From DASTSN01 sp035549175 (lineage in GTDB: Bacteria; Bacteroidota; Bacteroidia; Chitinophagales; Chitinophagaceae), in contig DASZRL010000038.1 in the NCBI GenBank assembly GCA_035549175.1, forward strand, positions 1 to 56,756: a stretch of DNA of 56,756 bases, given 5' to 3'. The translations under genes were made by a program, and so were the position numbers. Below, in pieces: positions 16,564 to 24,804 of this stretch. How positions within the stretch are numbered: position 1 is the stretch's first letter; every line of letters begins with the position of its first letter. The notes under the pieces were generated by a model. That model had not been told where the DNA came from. It did no database searches and worked only from the letters and a program-made list of their open reading frames with translations.

Positions 16564-17016
16564 ATGAAACGAAATTCTATCATCGCACTGGGCCTGCTGG
16601 TACTGGCTGCCGCCTGCAGCAAATCCAGGTTTGAATCCGTGCCGCAAGTTAGCGTGAAATCCTTAACCCCCGGAGAAGTGGTCAAAGGACAGGTCATCAC
16701 GCTGAAGGCCCGGGTGACCGACAAGGAAGGAGACCTCCAGGACTCCCTGCTGCTGGTCTACAAAAGATTCGACCAGTCCAAAACCCTGCTTACCGTGGAC
16801 ACCCTGCGCACGACGCTCAGCCCGATTGACTTTCCCAACAGCCGGGACATCACCATCCAGGTACAATTTTCATACGGGGAACTGCAGCAGCCCTATTACT
16901 TCCTGAATACCGAGTCGTCCGATACCTATATTAGTATCGGCGTGATTGTGCAGGACCGGGCGGGTCACCGCAGTAATTACGACGAATCCGGCCAAATCCT
17001 GCTGAAAAAACCCTGA
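16564..17016 (+). CDS. Hypothetical lipoprotein
   Basis: A 150-residue protein with a short signal peptide and lipobox LAAAC (C18), so it should be anchored to a membrane facing the periplasm or outer membrane. The mature part is mostly beta-strand: the segment KSLTPGEVVKGQVITLKARV followed by DKEGDLQDSLLLVYKRF resembles an Ig-like or Big-type sandwich. No family was recognised with certainty. It is followed after 6 bases by the UbiA-like gene, so the two are probably co-transcribed. The role is unknown. Confidence 0.75.
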   Translation: MKRNSIIALGLLVLAAACSKSRFESVPQVSVKSLTPGEVVKGQVITLKARVTDKEGDLQDSLLLVYKRFDQSKTLLTVDTLRTTLSPIDFPNSRDITIQVQFSYGELQQPYYFLNTESSDTYISIGVIVQDRAGHRSNYDESGQILLKKP

Positions 17017-17022
17017 CATAAC

Positions 17023-17862
17023 TTGCTCAAGCGTATAACCCGGGTATTTGTCTACAGCAATCTGTTCATTGCGCTGTGTGCCGTGGTGATGTCCTATCAG
17101 ACCTACCACGTGGTACTGAAAATTCCTGCGGACTGGAACCTGCTCGGATTTATCTTCTTTTCGACCATCTGCAGCTATAGTTTTCACTGGTACCTCACTT
17201 CCCATTCCGAAATCCCCTCCGACCGGATTGCCTGGGTCAACCGGAACCGGTGGGTGCACGGCATGCTGTTTTTCGTCGGCCTGGTGGGAGCCCTGGCCGG
17301 TTTTCTGATCCTGATCCGTCACTGGTTCTGGCTTTCCGCCTCCGCCATGGTGACCTTCCTGTATTCCGCCCCCAAGATTCCCCATCCCTTTTTCCGCGCC
17401 CTGCGTCGGGTCGCCATCGGGAAAACCATCTTCCTGGCGATCGTATGGATGTATGTAACGGCCATACTTCCGGTTATCGTGGCGGAAAGCCCCTGGCACG
17501 AAGACACCATCCTGTTTGCCATCAGCCGGTTTTTCCTGGTGTATGCCATCTGTATCCTTTTTGACTACCGGGACCGGGAAGACGACCGCGTGGCCGGCAT
17601 TCGCAGCATGGTCACCTGGTTCGGCGACAAGGGTATAGGCCGGCTATTCTTCCTGTCCCTGGTGATTTTCCTGGTATCCACCCTGGCCATGGCCTGGTAC
17701 GGATACACCGCCTGGCAGATCGGCCTGCTTGTTGTGCCCGGCATCCTGGTGGGACTGTTGTACAATACCGCCCGCAGATTTTTTGATGACCTGTTCTTTT
17801 ACCTTTTACTGGACGGGCTGATGATGCTATCCGGGCTGTTGATGATCCTAACGGGCAATTAG
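17023..17862 (+). CDS. UbiA-like prenyltransferase-family membrane protein
   Basis: A 279-residue polytopic protein with seven to nine hydrophobic helices. It keeps the second Asp-rich motif of the UbiA superfamily as FDYRDREDD (near 182-190), followed by GIRSMVTWFGDKG, the usual conserved continuation. At the place of the first motif (NDxxDxxxD), after the second helix, the sequence reads SFHWYLTSHSEIPSDR and lacks the Asp pair. Canonical prenyl transfer is therefore doubtful and the substrate is unknown. The start is a TTG 6 bases after the lipoprotein stop; no better start is in frame nearby. Confidence 0.75.
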   Translation: MLKRITRVFVYSNLFIALCAVVMSYQTYHVVLKIPADWNLLGFIFFSTICSYSFHWYLTSHSEIPSDRIAWVNRNRWVHGMLFFVGLVGALAGFLILIRHWFWLSASAMVTFLYSAPKIPHPFFRALRRVAIGKTIFLAIVWMYVTAILPVIVAESPWHEDTILFAISRFFLVYAICILFDYRDREDDRVAGIRSMVTWFGDKGIGRLFFLSLVIFLVSTLAMAWYGYTAWQIGLLVVPGILVGLLYNTARRFFDDLFFYLLLDGLMMLSGLLMILTGN

Positions 17863-17863
17863 C

Positions 17864-17871
17864 TATTTTTG
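17864..17871 (+). promoter_or_regulatory. -7 box of the M42 peptidase gene
   Basis: TATTTTTG directly follows the UbiA-like stop codon and lies 23 bases before the ATG at 17895. Confidence 0.6.
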
Positions 17872-17894
17872 TCCCTCAAACGAAACAGGCAGCT

Positions 17895-19004
17895 ATGGCA
17901 AAATCGGCAAGAGCTAAGAAATCGGTGCTGACCGACGAATCCCTCGACTTCCTGCGCAATTATATTAATAATGCTTCCCCGGTAGGTTTTGAATCCTCCG
18001 GCCAGCATCTCTGGCTAAATTATATTCAACGGCATGTGGACACCCACTTCACCGATCCCTACGGAACCGCCGTGGGCGTTGTGAACCCGGACCATTCCTT
18101 TAAGGTAGTGATCGAAGCCCATGCGGACGAAATCAGCTGGTTCGTTAATTACATTACCGCTGAAGGCCTGATCTATCTCAAGCGGAACGGAGGGGTGGAC
18201 CCCTCCGTGGCGCCCGGTCAGCGGGTATATATCCATGGCCGCAAAGGACCCGTGAAAGCCGTTTTCGGCTGGCCGGCCATCCATACGCGGCTGGGTAATG
18301 CGGACCAGAAGGAACCTACCCCCAAAATCGATAACCTGTTCCTGGACTGCGGGGCCCGCACCAGGAAAGAAGTGGAATCCCTGGGCATTCACATCGGTTC
18401 GGTAGTGACTTACCAGGACGGGTTTGACGAACTGGCTTACGATTACTTTGCAGGCAGGGCCTTCGACAACCGTATCGGGGGGTTCATGATCGCGGAAGTG
18501 GCTCGCCTGCTGCGGGAAAACCGCAGGAAGCTTCCCTATGGCTTGTATGTGGTGAATGCCGTCCAGGAAGAAATCGGGCTTCGCGGCGCGGAAATGATCG
18601 CCCGGCGGATCAAACCCAATATCGCCATTATCACCGATGTCACCCACGATACGTCGACCCCGATGATCAATAAAATCATAGAAGGGGAATGCAGTTGCGG
18701 GAAAGGTCCTTCGCTCGCCTATGGTCCGGCCGTGCATAATAAACTGCTGCAGCTGGTACAGGATGTAGCGGCCAAACAGCGCATCCCCGTCCAGATGCGT
18801 ACGGTTTCCCGCAGCACCGGGACGGATACTGATTCATTTGCTTATGCCAATGACGGCTGCCCCTCCGTCCTGATTTCGATTCCCCTGCGCTATATGCACA
18901 CCCCGGTGGAACTGCTTCACCGAAAGGATATCGAGGAAACCATCCGCCTCATGTATGAGACCCTGCTGACGCTGAGCCCCCGGACCAATCTCAGTTATTT
19001 CTGA
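17895..19004 (+). CDS. M42-family metalloaminopeptidase
   Basis: A 369-residue cytoplasmic peptidase of the M42 (glutamyl aminopeptidase/tetrahedral aminopeptidase) family, normal in length. The dinuclear-metal ligands are visible as EAHADE (H76, D78), AFDNRIGG (bridging Asp), VQEEIGLRGAE (catalytic Glu and metal Glu), TDVTHDTSTP, and a late His in IPLRYMHTP. It trims N-terminal residues from peptides in large self-compartmentalised complexes. It has its own promoter box and is followed by bioB under a separate promoter. Confidence 0.9.
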   Translation: MAKSARAKKSVLTDESLDFLRNYINNASPVGFESSGQHLWLNYIQRHVDTHFTDPYGTAVGVVNPDHSFKVVIEAHADEISWFVNYITAEGLIYLKRNGGVDPSVAPGQRVYIHGRKGPVKAVFGWPAIHTRLGNADQKEPTPKIDNLFLDCGARTRKEVESLGIHIGSVVTYQDGFDELAYDYFAGRAFDNRIGGFMIAEVARLLRENRRKLPYGLYVVNAVQEEIGLRGAEMIARRIKPNIAIITDVTHDTSTPMINKIIEGECSCGKGPSLAYGPAVHNKLLQLVQDVAAKQRIPVQMRTVSRSTGTDTDSFAYANDGCPSVLISIPLRYMHTPVELLHRKDIEETIRLMYETLLTLSPRTNLSYF

Positions 19005-19052
19005 GCGGGGAAACAGGCATCAACGGAAGGAACCGGTGTGCTTCCGACAGGA

Positions 19053-19060
19053 TACATTTG
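19053..19060 (+). promoter_or_regulatory. -7 box of bioB
   Basis: TACATTTG matches TAnnTTTG and lies 20 bases before the ATG at 19081. It lies downstream of an in-frame GTG at 19036, which excludes that GTG as the start. Confidence 0.6.
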
Positions 19061-19080
19061 TCAAATGCAAACTGATTAAT

Positions 19081-20064
19081 ATGGACATCCGAAATAACTG
19101 GACCCTGGAAGAAATCAAGGAAATTTATAACCTGCCGCTGCTGGAACTGGTGTACCGGGCAGCCACGGTGCACCGGACCCACCAGGCTACCGGGGAAGTG
19201 CAGGTATGCACCCTGCTTTCCATCAAGACCGGCGGCTGCCCGGAGGACTGCGCCTATTGCCCGCAGGCAGCCCGGTACCACACCGGCGTAGAGGCAAAAT
19301 CCCTTATGAAAACCGAGGAAGTACTGCAGTACGCCCGGAAGGCCAAGGAAGCAGGCAGTACCCGGTTTTGCATGGGAGCTGCCTGGCGCGAAGTACGTGA
19401 TAACCGGGATTTTGACCGCGTGCTGGACATGGTACGGCAGGTCAACGAACTCGGCATGGAGGTCTGCTGCACGATGGGGATGCTGACCCAGGACCAGGCC
19501 AGAAAGCTGGCCGAGGCGGGACTTTACGCGTACAACCATAACCTGGATACCTCCCCGGACTATTACCAGGAAATTATCACCACCCGCACCTACCAGGATC
19601 GTCTGCAAACCCTGGAACATGTCCGCCAGGCCGGGGTAAGCGTCTGCTGCGGTGGGATTATCGGACTGGGCGAGACACACGAGGACCGGATCGCCATGCT
19701 GCACACCCTGGCCAACCTGCCCCAGCATCCCGAAAGCGTGCCGGTAAACGCCCTGGTCCGCGTCGCAGGCACCCCGCTGGAAAACAATCAGCAGGTAGAT
19801 GCCTGGGATATGGTCCGCATGATTGCGACCGCCCGGATCCTGATGCCGGCGGCCATGGTGCGCCTGAGCGCCGGACGCGCGCAGATGTCGGTAGCCGAAC
19901 AGGCCCTGTGCTTCCTGGCCGGCGCCAATTCGATCTTTGCCGGGGAAAAGCTCCTGACAACCCCCAACCCGTCATTTGAAGAAGACGAAGCCATGTTCCG
20001 TTTGCTGGGCCTTTCCCCCCGCCAGGCGTTCAAGGATGAAAAGCTGGTGGAAAGTCTTGCCTGA
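19081..20064 (+). CDS. bioB: Biotin synthase
   Basis: A 327-residue radical-SAM enzyme that inserts sulfur into dethiobiotin, the last step of biotin synthesis. The radical-SAM cluster is CPEDCAYC (C53, C57, C60). Other BioB hallmarks include the MGAAWRE segment, the YNHNLDTSP segment that binds substrate, CCGGIIGLGET, and the late RLSAGRAQMS carrying the Arg ligand of the [2Fe-2S] cluster. The start at 19081 follows the promoter box. No other biotin genes are in the window, so bioB stands alone here. Confidence 0.96.
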   Translation: MDIRNNWTLEEIKEIYNLPLLELVYRAATVHRTHQATGEVQVCTLLSIKTGGCPEDCAYCPQAARYHTGVEAKSLMKTEEVLQYARKAKEAGSTRFCMGAAWREVRDNRDFDRVLDMVRQVNELGMEVCCTMGMLTQDQARKLAEAGLYAYNHNLDTSPDYYQEIITTRTYQDRLQTLEHVRQAGVSVCCGGIIGLGETHEDRIAMLHTLANLPQHPESVPVNALVRVAGTPLENNQQVDAWDMVRMIATARILMPAAMVRLSAGRAQMSVAEQALCFLAGANSIFAGEKLLTTPNPSFEEDEAMFRLLGLSPRQAFKDEKLVESLA

Positions 20065-20136
20065 TATATGCGGGCAACAGGTCAACATCATACAACAGGC
20101 TGATCATAAATTACTTACTTAGCCGTTCCATAAAAA

Positions 20137-20164
20137 AAGATCCTGCCTAGGGCAGGGTCTTTTT
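20137..20164 (+). terminator. Terminator downstream of bioB
   Basis: An 11-bp stem (20137-20147 with 20151-20161, one T-G pair) with a 3-base loop, followed by T residues to 20164. It begins 72 bases past the bioB stop and has an A-run on its other side, so it may act in both directions. Confidence 0.8.
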
Positions 20165-20201
20165 ATGTTTGGGAGCATCCCTTCATGTCAGGGCAGGCAA
20201 T

Positions 20202-20229
20202 AAAATTCCCCCCGATGATTCGGGGGGAA
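20202..20229 (-). terminator. Terminator downstream of lon
   Basis: On the minus strand a perfect 10-bp stem TTCCCCCCGA/TCGGGGGGAA (20229-20220 with 20215-20206) with a 4-base loop is followed by TTTTA. It lies 86 bases after the lon stop codon. Confidence 0.7.
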
Positions 20230-20314
20230 CGATTTAACCCTTAAAACAACCAACATGAAATCCATTACAATAACCGGCCGGTTGGGATTTTGTTCGAAGG
20301 GTCTGCTATTTTAT

Positions 20315-22723
20315 TTATTCCGGTTGCAGGGCCAGGTCCAGCACCTGGTTCATGGTCTTGACGTAATGGAACGTCAGACCCCTGATGAATGAGGATTCGA
20401 TTTCCTGCACATCCTTCTCATTCTGCCAGCAAAGGACGATCTCCCGCAGGCCGGCCCGCCGCGCCGCCAGCACTTTTTCCTTGATACCCCCCACCGGAAG
20501 CACCTGGCCGCGCAGGGTGATCTCCCCGGTCATGGCCAGGTAGGGCTTAACCCGCCGGCCGGTAAAGGCCGAGGCCAGGGCAGTCATGAGGGTGATGCCC
20601 GCACTGGGCCCGTCTTTGGGCACGGCCCCTTCAGGCACATGGATATGAATATTTTTCCTGTCAAACTGTTCGGGGTCAATGCCCAGCTTTCTGGCATTTA
20701 CCTGCAGCCAGGTAAGGGCCGTGCTGGCACTCTCCTTCATGACATTTCCCAGGTTGCCGGTCAGGCGGAGTTCCCCCTTGCCGTCACTCAGGCTGGTTTC
20801 CACGAACAGGATGTCCCCGCCCACATAGGTCCAGGCCAGTCCCACGGCAACGCCGGCCATATTGGCGGTCTTGTATATCTCATTGCTGTAACGGGGTTTT
20901 CCCAGAATGGATTCCACATCCCGGGCGGTCACGGTCGGCTTGACACGGTTATACAGGGCGACCTGTTTGGCCTGGTAACGCATGACCGAAGCCAGCTGGC
21001 GATCGAGCTCACGTACCCCGCTCTCCCGCGTGTAATCCTGGATAATCTTTTCCAGCACCTTGTCGCTGACACGGAACTGGCTGTTCTTCAGCCCGTGCAG
21101 TTCCATTTGTTTGGGCAGCAGGTGCCGTTTGGCAATTTCGATCTTCTCTTCAACCGCATATCCGCTCAGGTCGATAATTTCCAGGCGGTCGCGCAGGGCC
21201 GGCTGAATATTCTGGATATTGTTGGCCGTGGCAATGAACAGTACCTTGCTCAGGTCATAGTCAAGCTCCAGGTAATTATCATAAAAAGCCTGGTTCTGTT
21301 CGGGATCCAGCACCTCCAGCAGGGCGCTGGCCGGATCTCCCCGGAAATCATTTCCCACCTTGTCTATCTCATCCAGGATCATGACGGGATTGGAGGATTT
21401 CACCTTCCGGATCGACTGCAGGATCCGTCCCGGCATGGCGCCGATATAGGTTTTACGATGGCCCCGGATCTCGCTTTCGTCATGAAGGCCTCCGAGGCTA
21501 AGCCGAATGTATTTGCGGCCCAGGGCACTCGCGATGCTGCGACCCAGAGACGTTTTGCCAATACCGGGAGGACCCACGAAGCACAGGATCGGGCTTTTCA
21601 TGTCGCCCTTGAGTTTCAGCACGGCGAGGTACTCCAGTATCCGGTCCTTGATTCGATCCATGGAATAATGATCAGCATCCAGGATTTTCCTGGCCCGCTT
21701 GAGGTCATACTGGTCTTCGGTATATTCATTCCAGGGTAATTCCAGCATCAGGTCCAGGTGGTTGTAGACGACGGAATAATCCGGGGTGGTCGGGTGCATC
21801 CGCTCCAGTTTCTCAATACCCTTCTGAAAGAGCTCCCGGGCTGCCGCAGGCCAATGCTTGCCTTCCGCCTTCTTCTGCATCTGCTTTATCTCCTGGAGGT
21901 TGTTGTCCCCGCCCAGTTCTTCCTTGATGCTTTTAAGCTGCTGCTGGAGAAAGTACTCCCGCTGCTGCTTGTCCAGTTCCGCCCGGGTCTTATTGGTCAC
22001 CTTATTCTTTAGCTCGGCGAACTGAAGTTCTTTCTGTAACAACTGCATCAGCAGGTCGGCCCGGTCCCGGATATGGTCCAGTTCCAGCAGGCGCTGCTTC
22101 TCCTGGATGCCGGTATTCAGGTTGCTGGACACAAAATGGATCAGGAAGGCCGGGTTTTCAATATTGCGCAGAATGATGGATGCTTCCGAGGGAAGGTTCG
22201 GCGACAACTGGATAATTTCAGTGGCCAGGTCCTTAATGGTGGAGACATAAGCCTCAAAATCCGCATCCGACGGAGGTTCCTCCTCCTTCAGCAGTTCGAT
22301 GGTCGCCTTGAAATAAGGGTCTTCCGAGACGATCTGGCCCACCCGGAACCGGCTCTTCCCCTGGATGATAATGGTGGTGCCCCCGTCCGGCATCCGGATC
22401 TGCTTGACGACCTTGGCCACGGTACCGACGGACTCCAGGTCACTGAAAGCCGGGTCTTCTACATTACTGTCCTTTTGTGCAAGGACTCCTACCAATTTGT
22501 CAGCACGGTAGGCTTCATGGACGGCCTTGATGCTCTTATCCCGTCCCACGGTGATAGGAAGTACTACCCCGGGGAACAAAACCGTATTGCGAAGGGGGAG
22601 AATGGGGATTTCCCCCGGAATTTCCACCCCTTCCATGCCATCGCCTTCCTGTTCATTCAGGGGGATGATGGGCAGAAAATCCACGTCTTCCTCTGTTTTT
22701 ACCAAAAAATTCTGATAACTCAT
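20315..22723 (-). CDS. lon: ATP-dependent protease Lon
   Basis: An 802-residue protease, normal for LonA. The N-terminal substrate-binding domain begins at about IPILPLRNTVLFPGV. The AAA+ module has Walker A GPPGIGKTS (near 382), Walker B VMILDEIDK and sensor segments. The C-terminal peptidase has the Ser-Lys dyad, with Ser in PKDGPSAG near residue 705 and Lys in GGIKEKV about 43 residues later. It degrades damaged and regulatory proteins in the cytoplasm. The ATG at 22723 is chosen over a TTG at 22801 because that TTG forms part of a -35 promoter element and because the family usually starts just before the TEEDVDFLPIIPL segment. Confidence 0.96.
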   Translation of the reverse strand: MSYQNFLVKTEEDVDFLPIIPLNEQEGDGMEGVEIPGEIPILPLRNTVLFPGVVLPITVGRDKSIKAVHEAYRADKLVGVLAQKDSNVEDPAFSDLESVGTVAKVVKQIRMPDGGTTIIIQGKSRFRVGQIVSEDPYFKATIELLKEEEPPSDADFEAYVSTIKDLATEIIQLSPNLPSEASIILRNIENPAFLIHFVSSNLNTGIQEKQRLLELDHIRDRADLLMQLLQKELQFAELKNKVTNKTRAELDKQQREYFLQQQLKSIKEELGGDNNLQEIKQMQKKAEGKHWPAAARELFQKGIEKLERMHPTTPDYSVVYNHLDLMLELPWNEYTEDQYDLKRARKILDADHYSMDRIKDRILEYLAVLKLKGDMKSPILCFVGPPGIGKTSLGRSIASALGRKYIRLSLGGLHDESEIRGHRKTYIGAMPGRILQSIRKVKSSNPVMILDEIDKVGNDFRGDPASALLEVLDPEQNQAFYDNYLELDYDLSKVLFIATANNIQNIQPALRDRLEIIDLSGYAVEEKIEIAKRHLLPKQMELHGLKNSQFRVSDKVLEKIIQDYTRESGVRELDRQLASVMRYQAKQVALYNRVKPTVTARDVESILGKPRYSNEIYKTANMAGVAVGLAWTYVGGDILFVETSLSDGKGELRLTGNLGNVMKESASTALTWLQVNARKLGIDPEQFDRKNIHIHVPEGAVPKDGPSAGITLMTALASAFTGRRVKPYLAMTGEITLRGQVLPVGGIKEKVLAARRAGLREIVLCWQNEKDVQEIESSFIRGLTFHYVKTMNQVLDLALQPE

Positions 22724-22770
22724 GAAAATGCTTTCGTTAGACAATCTGTCACGGTACCCGCGCAGGTTTT

Positions 22771-22801
22771 TAAATATACGCTGCGGGAAGAAGGATGTCA
22801 A
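22771..22801 (-). promoter_or_regulatory. Promoter of lon
   Basis: On the minus strand TTGACA (22801-22796) is separated by exactly 17 bases from TATATTTA (22778-22771). This resembles an enterobacterial sigma-70 promoter and is one base off the TAnnTTTG box. The leader to the ATG at 22723 would be about 40 bases. Confidence 0.6.
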
Positions 22802-22816
22802 TATTGGTGCCAGATG

Positions 22817-22845
22817 AAAAAAAGTCCCTCTATTGGCAGAGGGAC
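22817..22845 (-). terminator. Terminator after the outer-membrane protein gene
   Basis: On the minus strand a perfect 8-bp stem GTCCCTCT/AGAGGGAC (22845-22838 with 22831-22824) with a 6-base loop is followed by seven U (22823-22817). It is 26 bases after the stop at 22872. Confidence 0.85.
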
Positions 22846-22871
22846 CCGGTCGGACAGGACGTTTTTGCCAG

Positions 22872-23459
22872 TTAGAATGCCAGACCCAGGGAAACCTGGA
22901 TGGCCTGGTTCTTCCATTTATCCTGGTTGTCGATGTCGTTGATATTGCTCAGGCCGATGGAATACCGGCCCGTGATCCGGACATTGGCCAGTTTGAGCTG
23001 GACCCCGCCAAGCATGGCGAAATCCCCGTTCCGGAATGCCTGCCCGCCGTTCTGCAGCAGGGTCTTGTTCTGGTCAATCAGCACCCCGAACTGCGGACCG
23101 GCCTGCAGGTAAATGGGCCCGAGCAGTTTATAGTTCAGAACAATGGGGATGGACAGGTAATTGAGCTTCGTGTTGGCCTGGTAGGAAGGATTGAACACGT
23201 TTTCATAGATGTGCTTGTAATTGCTGTCCAGCGTGGTGGAATACTGGTTGAACAGAACCTCCGGCTGGAGGATAAATTTGTTTCCCAGGCCGATTTCGGC
23301 AAAGGCACCCAGGTGATACCCGTAGCGGAATTCCTTCTTGAAGGATTCCCCGTCGACCTTGGTGATGTTCGCCCCTGCCTTTACGCCAATATGGAACTGG
23401 GCCATCATTGTCTGGGATACTAACAGAACCACCGCAAGACTCAGGATTTTTGTTTTCAT
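22872..23459 (-). CDS. Outer-membrane beta-barrel (porin-family) protein
   Basis: A 195-residue protein with a 20-residue signal peptide ending in MMAQ. The mature part starts FHIGVKAGANITKV and alternates strands through to a C-terminal SLGLAF, as in the PorT/OMP_b-brl group of small eight-stranded barrels. It begins with ATGAAAAC after the adenine-rich leader common in this phylum and ends in a strong terminator, so it is a single-gene unit. The function is unknown; such proteins often have structural or adhesion roles. Confidence 0.85.
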   Translation of the reverse strand: MKTKILSLAVVLLVSQTMMAQFHIGVKAGANITKVDGESFKKEFRYGYHLGAFAEIGLGNKFILQPEVLFNQYSTTLDSNYKHIYENVFNPSYQANTKLNYLSIPIVLNYKLLGPIYLQAGPQFGVLIDQNKTLLQNGGQAFRNGDFAMLGGVQLKLANVRITGRYSIGLSNINDIDNQDKWKNQAIQVSLGLAF

Positions 23460-23615
23460 GACGTTTGTTTTTTGGGTTTAATCACAACCTTTTCAACTTT
23501 AATGCCAAGGGGTTGGCAGGGCTGTTAAATTGCATTAACCATTCCTGCGAAATTATGGGTATTAACTTCCGCATCGCGCGCATATTGTTTGTGAATTGTG
23601 AAGGTTAATACAAAA

Positions 23616-24656
23616 TCAGAGCATGACACCTGCGTTAACCGAAAACCTGGTATTCAGGTGATTTTCCCCGTCAGGGAAATAATAATCGAAAATGAGCTGC
23701 GGCTGCAGAAAGAACTTGCCGATCGAATACTCCGTCCGCAGGTAAAAAGTCAGCGCAAGGGGTTGGAACTGGCTCTGGTCATCAAGGTAGCTGTTCCCGG
23801 AACTGTAGAGGATATTGGCGGCGGTTTTCAGGGGTGTCAGGTAGGTGGTTGCGGACTGGTTGAACCCGAACTGCTGGGTGCCGCCGGTAAAGGCCAGCTG
23901 GGGTGTGAGCCGGACATGGTCGTTACGGGAGATCACATTCAGCCAGTAAAAATCATGGCGAACGGACAGCGTCAGGGAAAAATCCTGCACGGTTTCGGTG
24001 GACCGGATCCGGGTATACCCCCTTCGGCGCAGCCTCAGTACATGGATCAGGCGGGCCCGCTCCTTATAGGCCGTGCGGCTTCCCCAGCCATAGGTGACCA
24101 GCAGGGTAGGTTTGATCCAGGCCTTTCGCCATCCGAAATAGGCGCTCACTTCGTTCAGCAGCGGGGACGTATAAAAGGACAGGGAATCCCGGGTAAAAAA
24201 CCGCGTATAGCTGATACCGGTAGCGAAGTTGCGGTTCGCGAGGTAATCATAGGACGGGCTGACGGCTCCCTGGAAAAAGTTCAGGGTTCCCTGGTCATTG
24301 ACGACGTAGCCGGAGCCGGTAATACCCAGCCCGCTTTTGTGGTAATATCCGATGACCGGGGCCAGGGTAAGCAGCCGGTAGGTAGCCGGCAGGTACCCGG
24401 TCCGGTTGTCATAACTGTAAAACCCCTTTCCAGCCTGGAGGCTTGCCAGAAAATAACTGTGGGGGAGCAGGAGGGAATCCAGAAAGGAGGTCAGGTCATC
24501 CAGGGTAATATCCCCGAGATCGTCCAGGTCGTCCACGGCGGGGGATGTGGTAACGGGAACCTTGGAGGCGCTGGCGGTGTCTGCGCGTTTTTCCTGTGCA
24601 GGGCAAAGTATGGGCAGGCCGATCACTACGAGTGTTATTAACCAGGTTCTGTTCAT
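23616..24656 (-). CDS. Outer-membrane beta-barrel protein, unknown function
   Basis: A 346-residue protein with a signal peptide of about 20 residues ending in CPAQ. An acidic, disordered linker (VDDLDDLGDITLDDL, near 41-55) follows, and then a series of amphipathic strands rich in Tyr, Thr and Gly to the C-terminus (FSVNAGVML). This pattern fits a barrel of 12 or more strands. No family was recognised. It is a single-gene unit with 156 bases to the next gene downstream. A 7-bp hairpin in the leader region near 24679-24700 was seen, but its role is not clear. Confidence 0.75.
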   Translation of the reverse strand: MNRTWLITLVVIGLPILCPAQEKRADTASASKVPVTTSPAVDDLDDLGDITLDDLTSFLDSLLLPHSYFLASLQAGKGFYSYDNRTGYLPATYRLLTLAPVIGYYHKSGLGITGSGYVVNDQGTLNFFQGAVSPSYDYLANRNFATGISYTRFFTRDSLSFYTSPLLNEVSAYFGWRKAWIKPTLLVTYGWGSRTAYKERARLIHVLRLRRRGYTRIRSTETVQDFSLTLSVRHDFYWLNVISRNDHVRLTPQLAFTGGTQQFGFNQSATTYLTPLKTAANILYSSGNSYLDDQSQFQPLALTFYLRTEYSIGKFFLQPQLIFDYYFPDGENHLNTRFSVNAGVML

Positions 24657-24804
24657 GCCGGGCAGTTATGGTAAGTTTCGCAGGCAGGGTTTTTGCCTGC
24701 CAGTGTTGGACCGGTCACAGGCGAAAAAGTTTAAGCCACAACAGGTTGTTGGCGCGTAAATAACGCGGTACGAGAGGAAAAAGTATAGGAACCGCCCCTT
24801 TTAT

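Noticed and set aside
24679..24700. Hairpin GCAGGCA/TGCCTGC before the outer-membrane protein gene
   Set aside because: It has no U-run in a useful place and no partner gene end; it may be chance in repetitive GC-rich sequence.
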